NCBI GenBank assembly: GCA_900617975.1
Contig: UZAE01012165.1
Span: forward strand, 1 to 43,654
Direction of reading: 5' to 3'
Length of the DNA: 43,654 nucleotides
DNA from: Rodentolepis nana
Lineage: Eukaryota > Platyhelminthes > Cestoda > Cyclophyllidea > Hymenolepididae
A program made the translations under genes and the position numbers. Below the pieces are notes generated by a model that was not told the DNA's origin, ran no database searches, and saw only the letters and a list, made by a program, of their open reading frames with translations. Of the stretch, positions 42,919-43,654 are shown in pieces; positions within the stretch are counted from its first letter, which is position 1; each line of letters starts with the position of its first letter.

Positions 42919-43654
42919 TAATTGGGGTTGAGAGTTGAGCACGCACAGCCTCATACGCTACCAGCAAGACGCTTCAGTACATTCAGTCTATTGGAGTGCG
43001 CGATAGACTTACCTCCACGTGGTGCACCCTGGACAACGTATTTTCTTACGGCAAAAATGTCTATCAATCGGCATTCGTTTTGACTTCGATTAATTATGAT
43101 TAGCTTTAAAAAAGGCTATAAGAAAAACCGCCCTCGTCAGGGCGAATCACAATGTCTTCAGATCCTTCAGTGGAATGCTGGAGGAATGTCTCCGGACAAA
43201 AAGATCCAAATACAGAAAATCCTGCAAACCTATAATGTAGACATTTTCACAATTATGGAAGCTAACATTTCGGATGACAAACTGATGTATTACCAATTCC
43301 CAGGTTACCCTCTGTACAATCTACCTAAATACCGTCAAGTTGCAATTGGAATTCTAACTGGAGTAAAAGAAGGCCTCACCTCACACTACGATCTAATCAA
43401 GAGTATGAAATCGACACAAGACAAATGTGAAATAATCAGATTAAATGTTTGGAAATGTCAAAACCACTTCAAGATATATGCATTCTATAGTCCACCCCAA
43501 AATTGTCCCAACTTTGATATTCTGAACATCTCACACATAACTATAGTACTAGAAGACTTCAACGCCCACTCCACCAGATGGGGCTACAAGGATGCAAACA
43601 TAGCTGGAAAGGCAATTGAAGACATGCTAAACAGCGACCCTCTGGAACTTATTT
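42919..43654 (+). mobile_element. LINE copy, 5' portion, plus strand (runs off window)
   Basis: Begins next to the inverted 3' portion. It contains a 5' UTR of about 175 bp (with TTACCTCCACGTGGTGCACC, also found in reverse at 14.0-14.1 kb) and then an open reading frame that continues past the right edge. Confidence 0.85.
43096..43654 (+). CDS. LINE ORF: apurinic-type endonuclease domain (partial)
   Basis: Open from ATG at 43096 to the edge, 186 codons with no stop. After a short basic leader (KKGYKKNRPR) come endonuclease/exonuclease/phosphatase motifs in order: LQWNAGG (about residue 25), FTIMEAN with the catalytic Glu (about 54), GILTGV (about 89), YSPPQ (about 134) and EDFNAHSTRWGY with the Asp and Asn (about 155). 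The protein nicks target DNA for target-primed reverse transcription; RT and RNase H would follow outside the window. The Glu before DFNAHS is usually Gly in relatives I recall (GDFNAHS), which may affect activity. No damage is seen, so this part is young or recently active. It is most like Jockey-type LINE proteins of arthropods, from memory only. Confidence 0.88.
   Translation, partial: MISFKKGYKKNRPRQGESQCLQILQWNAGGMSPDKKIQIQKILQTYNVDIFTIMEANISDDKLMYYQFPGYPLYNLPKYRQVAIGILTGVKEGLTSHYDLIKSMKSTQDKCEIIRLNVWKCQNHFKIYAFYSPPQNCPNFDILNISHITIVLEDFNAHSTRWGYKDANIAGKAIEDMLNSDPLELI

Noticed and set aside
1..43654. CRISPR arrays, operons or other prokaryotic features
   Set aside because: Spliced genes, mariner and LINE elements show a eukaryotic nuclear genome. 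The only regularly spaced repeats are the micro-exon units, which are explained by tandem duplication.

Overview
The window is eukaryotic: AT-rich, with spliced genes, mariner DNA transposons, fragments of a non-LTR (LINE) retrotransposon, (TA)n microsatellites and long gene-poor stretches. It is most likely from an invertebrate animal. The species cannot be fixed. Short 5' introns that lengthen toward the 3' end and symmetric 30-nt micro-exons recall schistosome micro-exon genes. The LINE endonuclease and reverse transcriptase resemble, from memory and unchecked, proteins annotated in spider and other invertebrate genomes.

The left part (1-9.2 kb) holds two tandem, same-strand copies of an unrecognised secreted-protein gene. 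L1 is cut by the left edge; L2 looks complete, starting with a signal peptide at 6249 and ending at 9219. Exon phases and lengths match between them: 82, 30, 30 and 31 nt exons, phase 1 around the small ones. In L2 the 30-nt Ser/Thr-rich exon and its intron have been tandemly multiplied, giving a MEG-like array of ten-residue stalk cassettes. Decayed 3' ends of the same family occur at 24.4, 26.1 and 32.4 kb, with a possible 5' exon at 32.9 kb.

Two 1.3-kb mariner elements, both with the transposase on the minus strand, lie at 3680-4982 and 14994-16290. Both have TA target duplications and inverted ends, and both are inactivated by frameshifts or stops.

Two paralogous C2H2 zinc-finger loci come from a duplication of about 2.7-2.9 kb. 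Copy A (21801-24126) is broken. Copy B (37390-39613) is an intact five-exon model of 397 residues with seven fingers. Both keep a GC-AG first intron. Between them lie decayed finger fragments on both strands (33.9-35.5 kb).

One LINE family accounts for many pieces: a 5' UTR remnant (14.0 kb, -), 3' ends (19.6 kb, -; 36.2 kb, +), an RT fragment (24.6-25.3 kb, +), an RT-tail/RNase H/3' end (29.9-31.3 kb, +), and an inverted pair at 42.0-43.65 kb whose layout fits a twin-primed insertion. (TA)n tracts sit at the same place in the LINE 3' UTR in several copies. At 19.4-19.6 kb a near-perfect palindrome surrounds a single N, which looks like an assembly join. The rest, including most of 9.2-14 kb, 16.3-19.4 kb, 26.4-29.9 kb and 39.9-42.0 kb, shows no convincing gene.
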